This document shows, piece after piece, positions 43,484 through 54,593 of a DNA stretch of 64,000 bases. Under the pieces are notes generated by a model. It saw only the letters and a list, made by a program, of their open reading frames with translations. It was not told where the DNA came from and did not search any database. Source of the stretch: Diphasiastrum complanatum. Its lineage: Eukaryota > Streptophyta > Lycopodiopsida > Lycopodiales > Lycopodiaceae. The stretch is taken from contig CM055096.1 of the NCBI GenBank assembly GCA_029204225.1, positions 3,427,617 through 3,491,616 of the forward strand, in the 5' to 3' direction. The position numbers and the translations under genes were made by a program. Each line of letters opens with the position of its first letter. Within the stretch, counting starts at the first letter, position 1.

Positions 43484-44262
43484 TTGTTGGGGATATTCCC
43501 AACACATTGTAAATAAATAATATCGACCAATAAAGTGTGTTGCGAGGGCATGGCATCATGCGCGTATAAGCCCATGGCCCAATGAGCATGCAAGTTGAGT
43601 TGTAAATAGAATAATAGACTTGGGTCCCTTTGTAATTAAAATAAAACTTGAGGCCCAAAGTCATTTTAAACTTAGAAGTCTATTATTTTAGAGTTGGGTT
43701 CAATTGGAGACTCACATGAATCATGTGAAATCCAATGTACTTTTTTAAGACCTTTGGATCAAGTTGGGTCCAAGATGAATGGATAGGATTAGTTACATAT
43801 TAGCCAATAGTATTTTGGGGCAAGGGCCTTCCCTATTTTTAAAAAGGCACCTCATGTACTCTATTTTCCATGCTTAATGAGAAGGAGGAAACTCCACCAT
43901 TTTTGGAAGAGAAGCATTCTCATTTGCTATTCAATGCTTGCTATTGCTATTGTTGCTTTCTCTTTGCTTTCAAGTTCATGCTTTCTTGGTTTCCATAGTT
44001 AATGTTTCTCCTCTTTCAAGTAAAATGAGCATTTGAGCTAACCTCTACTCTCACTCTCACTCTCTATCTCTCTCCTTCCCTCTTCTTCTCTCAATCTCTT
44101 CTATTCTTCTCTTTTCTTTTACCAAAAATCAAAATGAAGGTTAGTTTAGTGGAGTATAGTTAGGGGTGTGTAGTGTTAGTGGTGGTAGAGTTAGAGAAAA
44201 AGTAGAGAACTAACTAAAAGTAACATCTATTCATAGTTAGGCACCTATCCAGTGTTCTAACA
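43484..44262 (+). repeat. LTR L, about 779 bp
   Basis: Begins with TGTTGGGGATATTCCCAACA, a near-perfect inverted repeat typical of LTR edges, and ends GTGTTCTAACA. It interrupts the unknown ORF at 43483. No target duplication or primer site was found at its right side, where copia integrase follows after about 30 bases. Orientation is taken from that integrase. It may be a 5' LTR with a large internal deletion. Confidence 0.65.
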
Positions 44263-44289
44263 CTTGTTGACAGGCGAGAGGACTATACT

Positions 44290-44745
44290 ACGCGAGATCT
44301 TCGACCCTACATCCACAGGGGGAGATCTTTATTTCCTAACCTTCATCGATGACTTCTCTCGAAGGATTGCAACCTACTATGTGAAGAACAAATCCGAAGC
44401 ATTCAAGTTCTTCATGCAGTTCAAGGCGTCTGCAGAAAAGTAGACCCAGAGGAAGATCAAGGCTCTATGCACATATGGAGGGGAAGAGTACATCTCTAAG
44501 GAGTTCTGCAAGGCCAACATGATACATCAACAATATACAACTAGCTACTCACCTCAGTCCAATGGTATAGCTGAACGTAAGAATCAGACACTTGGCATGA
44601 TGGCCCATGCCTCTTTTCCAAAAAACTTCTGGACAGAAGCTATTGCTACAGCTGCCTATTTGCAGAATTGATCCATCACCAAAGCCCTAAATGACAAGAT
44701 ACCTTATGAGGTGTGGACAGGATCAAAACCATCACTCAAACATTA
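44290..44745 (+). pseudogene. Copia integrase core fragment
   Basis: Plus-strand reading gives GGDLYFLTFIDDFSRR (first Asp), KIKALCTYGGEEYISKEF (the D-x-GGEY box, its Asp apparently Tyr), SYSPQSNGIAERKNQTL (catalytic Glu) and IPYEVWTGSKPSLKH before a stop. In-frame stops occur after ASAEK and AYLQN. It lies directly after LTR L with gag and protease missing. Confidence 0.85.
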
Positions 44746-45370
<625 letters not shown>

Positions 45371-45434
45371 GAAACCTTGAAACACTACTTTTTCTAGTTC
45401 TCCATTTCATGTATAGGGAATGCAATGTAGCTTG

Positions 45435-45760
45435 CAATTCCCTATATAGGGAGTGATCTAGGAAAAAATGAGGATTGAATTGCCTATATAGGGATTATTA
45501 TCCTGTAATTTCCTATATAGGGAGTGATCTAGGAAATTTTGAGGATTGACCTATATAGGGATTATTATCTTGTAATTCCATATATAGAGAGTGATCTTTG
45601 AGGATTGAATTTCCTATATAGGGATTATTACCCTTAAATTCCCTAGTTTGTCAATCTAGGGAACGTTCCACTTTTTCTAGTCAACACTTTCCTAGATATG
45701 TTCACTTGAATCTAGGAAATTGTGTGGAATTTGTCTTTTTTTTCCTATATAGGAATTGAA
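45435..45760. repeat. Tandem array of palindromic CCTATATAGG boxes
   Basis: The ten-base palindrome CCTATATAGG occurs at 45441-45450, 45483-45492, 45512-45521, 45550-45559, 45613-45622 and 45744-45753, with a degenerate copy (CCATATATAG) at 45578-45587. Alternating contexts (GGGAGTGATCT and GGGATTATTA) show about 2.7 tandem copies of a 64-70-bp unit. The box fits the CArG consensus CC(A/T)6GG bound by MADS-domain factors, and also contains a TATA core. Function is inferred; it may simply be a minisatellite. Confidence 0.85.
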
Positions 45761-46129
45761 AAAAAGTTTCTTGTGCCTTGCATTGGCCTTGAAAACTAAC
45801 GTGCGCTTGTCTTGTCTCTACAGAAGTGATCTACTACTTGTATGTACTGATAAATGATTATAAACAACTACCTACTACTACTTTATGTGTCCTATAGTAG
45901 ATAACCATCATATTGGAGCTTAATCACTTATGTACATAGTAGATAATTGTCAACATCAACTCTCACTGACCTGGGAATAAAGGGTGATTAGGATAGCCCT
46001 CGGGATTGGAAGCGACGTTACCCTAATCACTGATGAGGAATCAAAAGACGGACGTCGTTGGAGGAGGATTGTCATACATGACGATTTGCAAACAGAAGTA
46101 TGATAAGCTGGACCGAAGCCTTAGCCACA
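45761..46129. other. Spacer with sequence shared with the window end
   Basis: Non-coding. The stretch at 46042-46067 (AAAAGACGGACGTCGTTGG and onward) recurs inverted at the last 40 bases of the window. In arm 2 it is joined directly to sequence equivalent to 46966, so the gypsy linker between is extra in arm 1 or lost from arm 2. Confidence 0.6.
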
Positions 46130-46970
46130 GTGGATTTTTTACGATTCAATGTTACATCAACTAATCAATCATTGAGATGAAGGTCAACATAGACACTTTT
46201 TCCAATGAAGGTAATTTTCTATCAAATATACTTGAGGAACACACTAAGGCACCTAGCAAAGGCCATTAGAATTTCATATCTCTCTTTATGATGAGCTTTT
46301 AGAGGCTATACCCCAAGAATCCGCATTGTAAGGAAACTGCGACGAATCCGAGATCCAAGCTGTTCAAGTATCAATCCTAGAAGAAGGTCAAGAGTACGAG
46401 GACGCAGAATTACTCTGTTGTGTCGATCCCCATATTTTCAATACTGTCCCAAGATCCCAAAAAACCAGATCCAAGAAGGCCTGTGGACAAGGATCTCATC
46501 CAACCAGCAAAACCTCTCTAGAAAATGTTGTACTAGGCCAAATGGATTCTGTATCGAAAGGATCCACATCTAGTGTTTTCCTCATGATGAGCAAAGTACT
46601 ACGATTGTGAGTGGGACCTGGGTGAAGATGAGGCCCTATATAAGTTAGAGGTTTCACTTTGGGATAGTGGCATCAAGAAGATTAAAGACACAAAAGATGT
46701 GAAAGGTATCAATAGGGCTTTGAAATGGATGCAGCTTAATGAAGAAAAGCCTATCACTAGTTTACCCCTTGAATGCAAGCCCCTCTATAAGGCCAAAAAA
46801 TCTAAGTGGATGGCTAAGAGTTACAAACAAGACATCAAAATTGAACTAATGACCTCTCACAAAGCGGAAGAAAAAAGAAGTGCCCAAACCAGTGCATGAT
46901 ATGCCACAATACTTCAAGGACTATGAAATGGATGAATTGATAGTAGTCATGCCCAGAGCAAAGTGATAAA
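46130..46970 (+). pseudogene. Gypsy PR-RT linker remnant
   Basis: Plus-strand patches include MKGINRALKWMQLNEEKPIT, then VHDMPQYFKDYEMDELIVVM with MPRAK and a stop. The latter block parallels MPEIFKNYTFLDDVVIMMPQ at 41040, the segment before gypsy RT. The upstream part is acidic and full of stops. It resembles the hinge of the same gypsy family as element K, without RT. Confidence 0.55.
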
Positions 46971-47138
46971 CAACGAAAGATACCTCCCCATGAGCCAATA
47001 TTTATGAAGGTCTTGTCTGCACCAAAGAGTTATATGTGGGGGTATTTTCTCACCATTGGATCAACATAGGGGAGAAAACAACACAACTTGAATGCAGCAA
47101 CACTGTTCTATAGCATCATGCCACTACAAGGATGGTTG

Positions 47139-47412
47139 AGTTAGAAGTAAAGTAGAATCACTATGTTACTGTACTGTGGGTCCTATCAGTGGATAAGAAT
47201 CAGTTGGCCTCGCCACGAGGCAAGTCGACGGGACACGCGTCCCGCCAACAGCAACCTGGGTCATGCATGGGTTGCCTGAGTGAACAACTATATGTACAGT
47301 GTAATTTCATTTTGAGAAATATAGTTGCTATGTGAGCTTGCTGTGTAGAGTGTTTTTTGTCTTTGTTACTGTGTAGCATGATTTGTGTTCCTGTGCAAAG
47401 CAAATTCTAAGT
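47139..47412 (+). repeat. Element M 5' LTR (274 bp)
   Basis: Begins AGTTAGAA and ends TTCTAAGT, so it lacks the usual TG...CA ends. The edges are fixed by the target duplication on the left and the primer site on the right. Confidence 0.9.
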
Positions 47413-47424
47413 TGGTATCAGAGC
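47413..47424 (+). other. Element M primer binding site, initiator Met tRNA
   Basis: TGGTATCAGAGC on the plus strand, directly abutting the LTR end at 47412. Confidence 0.95.
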
Positions 47425-48261
47425 CGTACAGGGAGTGTACACAGTACAACATTGCCGTTGAAGACAGCTTCGGGAGAACTGTCTTTTGAGAGTTCGGGGT
47501 TTACGGCAGGTTGAAGATGGAAAGAGAAGCACTGGTGCACGGTTTCTAGTTTATAGAGGCTTGATAAGCTCAGAAGAGGGATTATTAGCCTATGCATAGC
47601 ATCAGACAGGAAAAAAATTGGTGAAAAATTGACAATTTTGAAGCCAGCAGAAAATTGAAACCGGGCTTGGGGTTACGATTTTTATATATCACTGGTGATT
47701 TCTTCGTTGTTTGTGCACCGTTTTGGATGACGTAAGGACAGGAAGGAAGCTAATCACATTGTCAACCAGCCATGGAGAGATTCTGAGGTTTATGTCAGAG
47801 ATTTGTCTCCAGACAGTTAACCTAGCAGATTTGCAGTAAAAAGGTGAAAAAAGCCACTTTGTCAAGTTGAGCCAAAATCACCGTTTCTCCACGAAATTTC
47901 TTGAGTGAACACTCTACAGTCTTGGAATCAGTAGGGAGACCCTGCTCTAGGCTCAGATTGTGCTCAAATTGATCCACAGACGAATTAGATTGAGTGTGGG
48001 GAGGCGCGGCCGCAGACAGGGAGGTCGCGGGCTGTTCGCGCACCCAACGCGATGGATGTTGTAGCGTTTGGAAGGCCATAGCAACTGTAGGAGCGCGGTT
48101 CAATGCCTAGTTGCAATTTGGACCTTTGGATGAGGTGTCAAATGCATCGACGGTCCAGAACTTGTGATGGGAGAGAAAATTGGACCACAAGATTTGGTTC
48201 AACCATTGGATGGGCTTTGAACAGGGCCCTGAAGAAGTGAAGTGCATTCTGGCCTTTTGCG
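47425..48261 (+). other. Element M leader
   Basis: About 0.84 kb of untranslated leader between primer site and gag. No supported ORF on either strand. Confidence 0.7.
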
Positions 48262-49210
48262 ATGGCAAACATGGGAGAGTCCATTTTGAGTGAAAGTAGC
48301 AAATTGGACGGGATTTCCAACTATGCAGTGTGAAAATTCAGAATGAAAAACATACTGATGGAGAAAGACATGTGGGAAGTCGTCACATGTGATGAGAGAA
48401 GGCCGCCAAATAAAGCAGATATCAAAGTGTTCGACAAAAAGATGAGGAAAGCTTTGACCTTCATTAACTTGTCAGTGAAGGATCACATCATTACCCACAT
48501 TTGTGATGCTGTTACACCCAGACAGGCATGGGATGTGCTAAAGGAGTAGTTCAAGATGTCAAATCCATCAAGAATCATGTTTTTGAAGTCAAAGTTGAAT
48601 AGTTCCCGCATGGAGCAAGGAGAGCACATTCAGACATACATGACCAGAATCAAGACAATGAGAGATGAACTGCATTCTATTGGTGAGCGCATACGTGATG
48701 TGGAGCTGGTGCACAATGCATTGTGCGGCATTGCAGAACCCTATCAGATGTTTGTGAGCAGAATAGCATCAAGAGAAAGATTGCCAACCTTTGACGAGCT
48801 CACATGAATCTTGATGTAGGAAGAGCAACGACGAGAAATGGTGAAAGCTAGACGTCAAAATACTGACGATCAAGCACTTGCGATACGCCAAAAACAAGGC
48901 AAGGGCAAGGGCAAGAATAAGTCTAAGCAGCAATTTGCCAAGTCTCAGGAGGATGAGAGATCTTCCAGTAAAACTAAGAAGAAAGGCAAATGCTTCCATT
49001 GTGGTAAAAAGGGCCATTGGAAGAGTGAATGTCGCAAATTCCTGGCAGAACAAGGCAAGGGAAAACCAAAACAAGCAAGTAACCTTGTCGATGAGGGTGA
49101 GATTGAAGACTCTAGCATCTTCATATCTGCATTGTCATCTAATCAAGATGATCAAGCATGGTATATTGACTCGGGAGTCACAAGACACATGACAGGTAAC
49201 AAGAATTAGT
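48262..49210 (+). pseudogene. Element M gag and protease active site
   Basis: Gag begins MANMGESILSESSKLDG at 48262 and hits a TGA where Trp is expected (NYAV-stop-KFRMKN). It continues with MWEVVTCDERRPPNKADIKV, RQAWDVLKE (stop) and MEQGEHIQTYMTRIKTMRDE. The knuckle CFHCGKKGHWKSEC is intact. The protease active site reads WYIDSGVTRHMT, a proper D-S-G, and is followed by a stop. At least four in-frame stops are present. Confidence 0.9.
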
Positions 49211-50079
49211 TCAGTAGTTTGAAGGTGTTGGATAATGGAACATCTATTTCACAAGCAAATGGCGAGGGGTGCAAGATCAAGGGGATAGGCACAGTTTCAA
49301 TCCAACTACTTGATGGCAAAAGCAGGATGATCAGGGAGGTACTTTACGTACCAGATTTGAAGAAAAATCTAATTTTTGTTGGAGTCATTACTGATCAAAA
49401 GTCGAAAGTAGAATTCGCCCATGATCGTTGCTTTGTGAAGGATGTGAACCAAAAGTTCAAAGTTATTGCGGATGGAGTAAGAGAGCCCAACAAAAAATTG
49501 TACAGGTTGAATGCTACAATCAAGGGGCAACATGGACTTGTATCGTCCATTCCATCGCAAACTGAGTTGTGGCATAAGAGGCTTGGTCACTTGAACTTGG
49601 GTAGCCTCAGTTTGATGAGAAAACTGGAGATGGTAATAGGATTGCCTATCATAGAAGATCACCTTTCATAGAAGATCACATGAAATCGATGTGCGAATCT
49701 TGTGTATATGGGAAGCAGCATTGAGAGAAGTTCAATAAAGGGGGTGTTGCAAGAGCAAAGAACATCCTGGATTTAATCCACACAGATTTATGCGGGCCTA
49801 TGAGGACCATGTCCTTAGGTAAAGCCTTCTATTTCATGACTTTTATTGATGATATGTCACTAAGACGTGGATCTACTTCTTGAAGAAGAAATTAGATGCA
49901 TTTGATAACTTCAAGAGCTTCAAGGCATTGGTCGAAAATCAGACAGGTAGGAAGATCAAAGTCCTAAGATCAGATAGTGGAGGTGAGTACAAGTCTAATG
50001 ACTTCAATGATCTTTGTGATCAATGTGGGATTAAAAGACAATTTACACAAGCTTATAACTGTATAAAAAGTAGACTCTA
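49211..50079 (+). pseudogene. Element M protease tail and integrase N-terminal half
   Basis: The frame reads GCKIKGIGTVSIQLLDGKSR, EVLYVPDLKKNLIFVGVI and LWHKRLGHLNLGSLSLM (pre-integrase finger). After frameshifts come HTDLCGPMRT, FMTFIDDMS (first Asp) and VLRSDSGGEYKSNDFNDLC (second Asp). It breaks at RQFTQAYN, where the catalytic Glu region should follow, and joins sequence next to the 3' LTR. Confidence 0.9.
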
Positions 50080-50092
50080 CTTTAAGGGAGAG
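50080..50092 (+). other. Element M polypurine tract
   Basis: TTTAAGGGAGAG immediately before the 3' LTR; it primes plus-strand synthesis. Confidence 0.8.
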
Positions 50093-50366
50093 AGTTAGAA
50101 TTAAAGTAGAATCATTGTGTTACTGTACTGTGAATCCTATCATTGGATAAGGATCAGTTGGCCTCACCACGAGGCAAGTCGATGGGACACGCGTCCCGCC
50201 AACGGCAACCTGGGTCATGCATGGGTTGCCTGAGTGAACAACTATATGTACAATGTAATTTCATTTTGAGAAATATAGTTGCTATGTGAGCTTGTTGTGG
50301 AGAGTGTTTTCTGTCTGTGTTACTGTGTAGCATGATCTGTGTTCCTGTGCAAAGCAAATTCTAAGT
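50093..50366 (+). repeat. Element M 3' LTR (274 bp)
   Basis: Same length as the 5' copy, with about a dozen substitutions. It starts AGTTAGAA after the purine tract and ends TTCTAAGT before the target duplication GGTTG. Confidence 0.93.
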
Positions 50367-50499
50367 GGTTGGACATGTCCTAAATCTAATACTAAACTAG
50401 TGATCCCCAGCATGTTTCACCAACCCAACCGTACTCCCTAGTCGATGAAGGATTTCCATGCCTTTAGGTATATGACCACAGGAGATTGTAGCTCTTGTT

Positions 50500-51190
50500 A
50501 AAAATCTAATAGCATTGGGTTACTCTTAGACTTCACGTAGCTTATATGATCACTGTCAAATCACTTGGTACGAGTAAAACTTGTCTTGACTCGACACGTC
50601 ACCCTCAGATATGTTTTAATCGTCACGACTATAATTCCTCCTCTTGTGTTCCAAAGAGGTAGGAGTGAATTGCACTTTATAAATAATAGTCATTCAATAA
50701 ATACTCAATTCACTTCAAAGACAAATATTAGTTGAGCTATCCAATTCGAGCTATCCATTTCAGAACTAAGGATTTTAACAAGCACATCAAACTGCCTAAG
50801 AGATGACATATATTCCATTCAATGTTTGATTATTCATTAGTTAGCATCTATACCAACATCGAAGGCATTCCAAAAGGGCTAAAAACCAAAGGCATAGCAC
50901 TCAACATTTTTGAAAGGCATTTCACAATGGATGAAAGATACGTGCAGATAAATTTCAAATTATCAATCCACATATTTACATGTTCGGTTTGACGCCTCCT
51001 TGCCTAGTTCATTCAAAACTCAAGGGTTGTGGTGCATTGGATTCTCTTCTTCAACACTCTATGGGACACTCTTAACCATTGAAGTGAGACATTTCTCTTG
51101 ACAAAAACAACATTCAAGTAGTTACAATGATCATGCCTATAGCTATAAGTTAGCTTCCCCAAGACCAATGTGAAGGAAACTATAATGACA
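50500..51190. other. Arm-1-specific insertion of about 0.69 kb
   Basis: Absent from the equivalent place in arm 2 (about 63670). No ORF motif seen. It may be a solo LTR or other insertion, but I could not fix clean ends. Confidence 0.45.
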
Positions 51191-51441
51191 AGAGGCATCC
51201 CTAGAAAAATTTTCTGTTGGTTAAAGAGAGTGTTTTTCGAGGGATATATTGAGGGCCCTCAGAATATCCCTCAGGGTGTAGATTGATTAGGAAAGAGAGA
51301 TTTTTGAGCGATATATTGACGGCCTTTGGAATATACCTCAAGATTCGTACAAAGAATTTCACTAAGGATAATTTCGAGGGAACAAAAAATAATAATAATC
51401 TAGGATAGAATGGAACCAGTATACTGGCACTTCTCTTTCAG

Positions 51442-51803
51442 ATGGTAAAGCCATCTAGACGTATTGAAGATGGAATTTTCATAATGTTAGACCTAAATGG
51501 CATTCTCATGAAACAATGCGATATTGGTCCACAATTCTCAAGGGATAAGAAATGTCAATCAAAACAGATCAAATTGCGACATGGGTGGCAGGAATTTCTA
51601 AAAAACGTTTTGTCAAAATTCAAGATTGGCATTTGGTCCATTATGGACTATGAAACCGTGCTTAATACCTACTCTTTCGTGGAAAGCGAGGCATGTCAAA
51701 ACCTTCCATTTTTCATGTTGTGGAGCCAAGAAAATTGCTACCAAAATTCAGGTATAATTTGTCCTGAGAAGCCTTGTGTAGCTGCTACTTTCAAACCCTT
51801 ATG
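51442..51803 (+). CDS. FCP1/NIF-type phosphatase-like exon (arm 1 copy)
   Basis: A 362-bp open segment between a CTTTCAG acceptor and an ATG/GTATGT donor. It begins MVKPSRRIEDGIFIMLDLNG; the LDLNG block occupies the place of the DxDxT/V nucleophile motif of HAD phosphatases (here D-L-N-G). LRHGWQEFLKNVLSKFKIGI, WSIMDYETVLNTYSF, FFMLWSQENCY and FKPLW follow, the order typical of FCP1-like domains that dephosphorylate Pol II CTD-type substrates. The second Asp of the nucleophile pair is Asn, so catalysis is doubtful. It encodes about 120 of the usual 180 residues; a second exon was not found. It is nearly identical to the arm 2 copy. Confidence 0.6.
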
Positions 51804-51974
51804 GTATGTATGGCATCATTTCTATCCTAAGGTCAACAAACACAACACAATGGTTTTTATGTTTGTATATATTTTCTTATGTAAATTGTACAATGTTTGG
51901 ATGAATGTATATCATTCAAGGACAAGTTATTTCTAAATAGAATATATAGTTCATCAAGAAAGATAATAATGCAT

Positions 51975-52220
51975 CAAGTTCTATTTGTCGAGCTTGTTTA
52001 AGTTTTTGAGCTTCTGGACACTGCCCGATCTCTCAATTACCATAAGGCTCCAACTGAACCTGTAGATAGGTACCATCGTAGACTGACTGCGCTGTTGCGT
52101 CCAAGAATTCGTCTTTGATTTTTTTGGGCAACTTGGTGTCAAGTCTAACAAAGGATCCCTGCTAGTAAAGACTCTACATTGCATCGAGCACTCTGGTGAT
52201 GAAGTTGTCCATTCCTTTGA
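51975..52220 (-). pseudogene. Conserved unknown ORF, arm 1 copy (convergent with FCP1-like exon)
   Basis: The minus-strand frame reads NFITRVLDAM, a TAG, then LDTKLPKKIKDEFLDATAQS, VYDGTYLQVQLEPYG and, after another stop, QIELDALL before a terminal stop. The arm 2 copy (61545-61797) is open over most of this. The family is not recognised. The reading frame is conserved in both arms, which argues that it was coding before duplication. Confidence 0.5.
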
Positions 52221-52735
52221 GAGAATATGTCATAAATCAATGATGCCCTTTATGTAATTTTCATGCTTTAATATTACAAGGCATATTCTCATAATGTAGG
52301 TGATAGTTTGCTTCTTAATCAATATATACACTCCATAAATCTAGGCATGATACGTCAATACCCTACAACAAGTTTTGTCTATCTAAATAATTATAAAAAT
52401 CTATTTTTTTATGTGAATGTATTCTAGAGCATATCATAATGTACATCTTATATACAATTCACAACTTCCAAAGGGATTTATACAAACTTGAGGATGACCA
52501 TAGTGTCGTGTCATCACTCACATGAGGCAGCCATGCATTTGGTCTTCATCAAGGACATTTTAAAGGATTGGCGCAAAAAAGATGATACAGCAATAATTAT
52601 GTCGTTGACCAGTTGTATAGAGAGTTTCCACTCCCCTTCCATGATATTCAATTTCATCAAAAATAGATAGTGAGCCGCATGAGAGGTGTGATGAGCCACC
52701 GGAAATCAAAGATCCGAGATGTAGTGAAAGATGGC
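52221..52735 (+). pseudogene. 5' part of the coiled-coil ORF, arm 1 copy
   Basis: It matches the minus-strand ORF 60826-61464 of arm 2 but is broken by frameshifts. Readable parts are AMHLVFIKDILKDWRKKDD and, in another frame, REFPLPFHDIQFHQK and SRMRGVMSHRKSKIRDVV. Confidence 0.5.
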
Positions 52736-53164
52736 ATATCTAGGCCGTCTCACACATGCACAAGGAAGACTGGAAGTTAGGGTGGAAAGAATTACGCGAA
52801 AATCTAGATTGCTTCAAGGAACAATTAGAGACACCTAAGAAGCGACTGGAGACTACAGTGCCTTCTCACTTGGATAGCGGTCGCCAGGGTTTTTTTCATG
52901 CCCATTTCGTAAGTCTCCCACCCATTCAAATTTTATCTTGCTAATCTTCCTGCACTATCCTAAATTATTGTTTATTTGTTTAAATACTAATCACAATTTT
53001 TGTTAGTTTATGCAAAAAATCCCCGTAAAGTGGTCTCTCACCAAGGAGAAAACAAGTATGTGTATGCCAACAATATGCGATCATTATTCAAATTATTGGA
53101 GAGACAAGGAGTGAGAATGGATTGGGATTCTACTTCTGACGTATGGCTTCAAAATATATTTTAA
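52736..53164 (+). pseudogene. 3' part of the coiled-coil ORF with a candidate intron, arm 1 copy
   Basis: MHKEDWKLGWKELRENLDCF and KEQLETPKKRLETTVPSHLD form a charged helix-prone stretch. It is followed by GTAAGT (52910), a TACTAAT branch-like site and TTAG (53006). After that NKYVYANNMRSLFKLLERQG and VRMDWDSTSDVWLQNIF end at a stop at 53164. Phases across the intron do not match simply, so the splice model is tentative. The protein family is unknown. Confidence 0.45.
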
Positions 53165-53202
53165 CTTCACTACATAGGTGTTGGTATCAACAAAATAGCC
53201 AT

Positions 53203-53587
53203 TGAGGGGGGGGTGTTGAAATAAATGCCTATTTTGCCCCTTACGGCTTGTATACTTGTAACTTGTCAGTTGTGCATAAGACATGGGGGTAAAACGTTTC
53301 TGTACATAGTACACCCCACTTGTGCTAATTAGGCAAGTAATAACAAGTAGGTTGAGGGCCCATGTGTGTTCTAGAGCTAGAATTAGCAAGACATCACCTC
53401 TTGACATTACATGGTTTTTCAAGCTTTCATAGTGTGCTTACTATGTTCTTATGATACTCCATAGCTACGCCTTGGATTTTGTCACACAACACGTAGTGTG
53501 CTACTACTATGAACCATTCTCGTGCACAAGATTGTGACCTGATCTCAGATTACTACTAAGACTATCGAAATCAACTTGAACTCCACA
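53203..53587 (+). repeat. Polypurine tract and LTR-like terminus in arm 1
   Basis: A G-rich tract (TTGAGGGGGGGG) precedes TGTTGAAATAAATGCC at 53214, and the unit ends AACTCCACA at 53587 (374 bp). This is the layout of a polypurine tract plus 3' LTR. The same unit is present in arm 2 (60164-60570). No 5' partner is in the window. The unknown ORFs upstream may therefore be the internal region of a non-standard retroelement. Confidence 0.6.
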
Positions 53588-53716
53588 GATTTTGTACAAT
53601 CCATATGGTGTAGCACAATATGCAGCAGTTTATGTAGGACACGGGGCAGTAGCAAACCCAATGGTTTATACGTCCTTCACCAATGTGCTTAAACAATTAT
53701 CTTTCTTTTGTCACAC

Positions 53717-53874
<158 letters not shown>

Positions 53875-54173
53875 CTTTAATTATTTGGTAGATCACAGTT
53901 TTATTTAGCAAATTGACAAATATATTGGCAGATGTACTGTCTAAATTCAATCGTTTCGAATTCAACAAACTTGTTGAGATTATTGTGCCTTTTGGGCCTA
54001 CGATAGAATCGTGATAAATAGTATTTGAATAAAAATATTTTTTTCAATTTTTTAAAAGAAATATCTTGACAAAATTTAAATAAAAAAAAAAACATTCTAG
54101 ATTATGCTTGAAAAAAAATGTTTCTTGTGAAATAGACCACTTTACTCTTATTTCAAAGTCTGTACAAAAATTT

Positions 54174-54593
54174 ACCAGCGTGTTTAACTATTGTGTCGAT
54201 AGAATCCACCACATGTTCTTTTCCTCTCATACCATCAAGATGCACACTCTCTTCATTTGGTGCCATTTGTTCTTCTTGGAAATCTGCAAGTAGGAGTTCA
54301 TGATAAGGAATACTTTCTATCAATGTATTTTCTTCGTCATCCTCTTGTGTTTGCTGAATGTCATCCAGATTTATGTTTTCTAAAAGATTTGTCGCAATTC
54401 AGAAAGTGGCTACATTATCACCTGATTGTTGATGGTCTACGTTTTTTCTTCCATCATTATTGGCCTCCATTTTTTTGGCTAAACTGGGTATCATAGTCAT
54501 CATAGTTGAGCAATAGGCCTCCAACAAACATTTATCTTCATTGTTGCACACCAGGATAACAATCGTTTGCATATTTTGTTGCAAAGCTTCTCT
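54174..54593 (-). pseudogene. Acidic unknown ORF cut by element F
   Basis: The minus-strand frame from the LTR edge reads MEANNDGRKNVDHQQSGDNV, a stop, then NLDDIQQTQEDDEENTLIES, HELLLADFQEEQMAPNEESV and HLDGMRGKEHVVDSIDTIVK before a stop near 54174. A related copy is in arm 2 (59752-59945, plus) and a shorter one at 62850-62955. It is Gln/Asp/Glu-rich with no family match that I recognise. Confidence 0.5.

Larger units (their letters stand above)
47139..50366 (+). mobile_element. Short Ty1/copia element M with non-TG/CA LTR ends
   Basis: 3.2 kb, two 274-bp LTRs, exact 5-bp target duplication GGTTG (47134-47138 and 50367-50371). Arm 2 shows the empty site (GGATGGTTGGACATG around 63800), which confirms the boundaries. 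Gag, protease and the front of integrase are present. From the middle of integrase to the purine tract everything (RT and RNase H) is deleted, so it is non-autonomous. Confidence 0.93.

Noticed and set aside
47822-48103. Minus-strand ORF in the element M leader
   Set aside because: No motif and no conservation evidence; lies in an untranslated leader of a plus-strand element.
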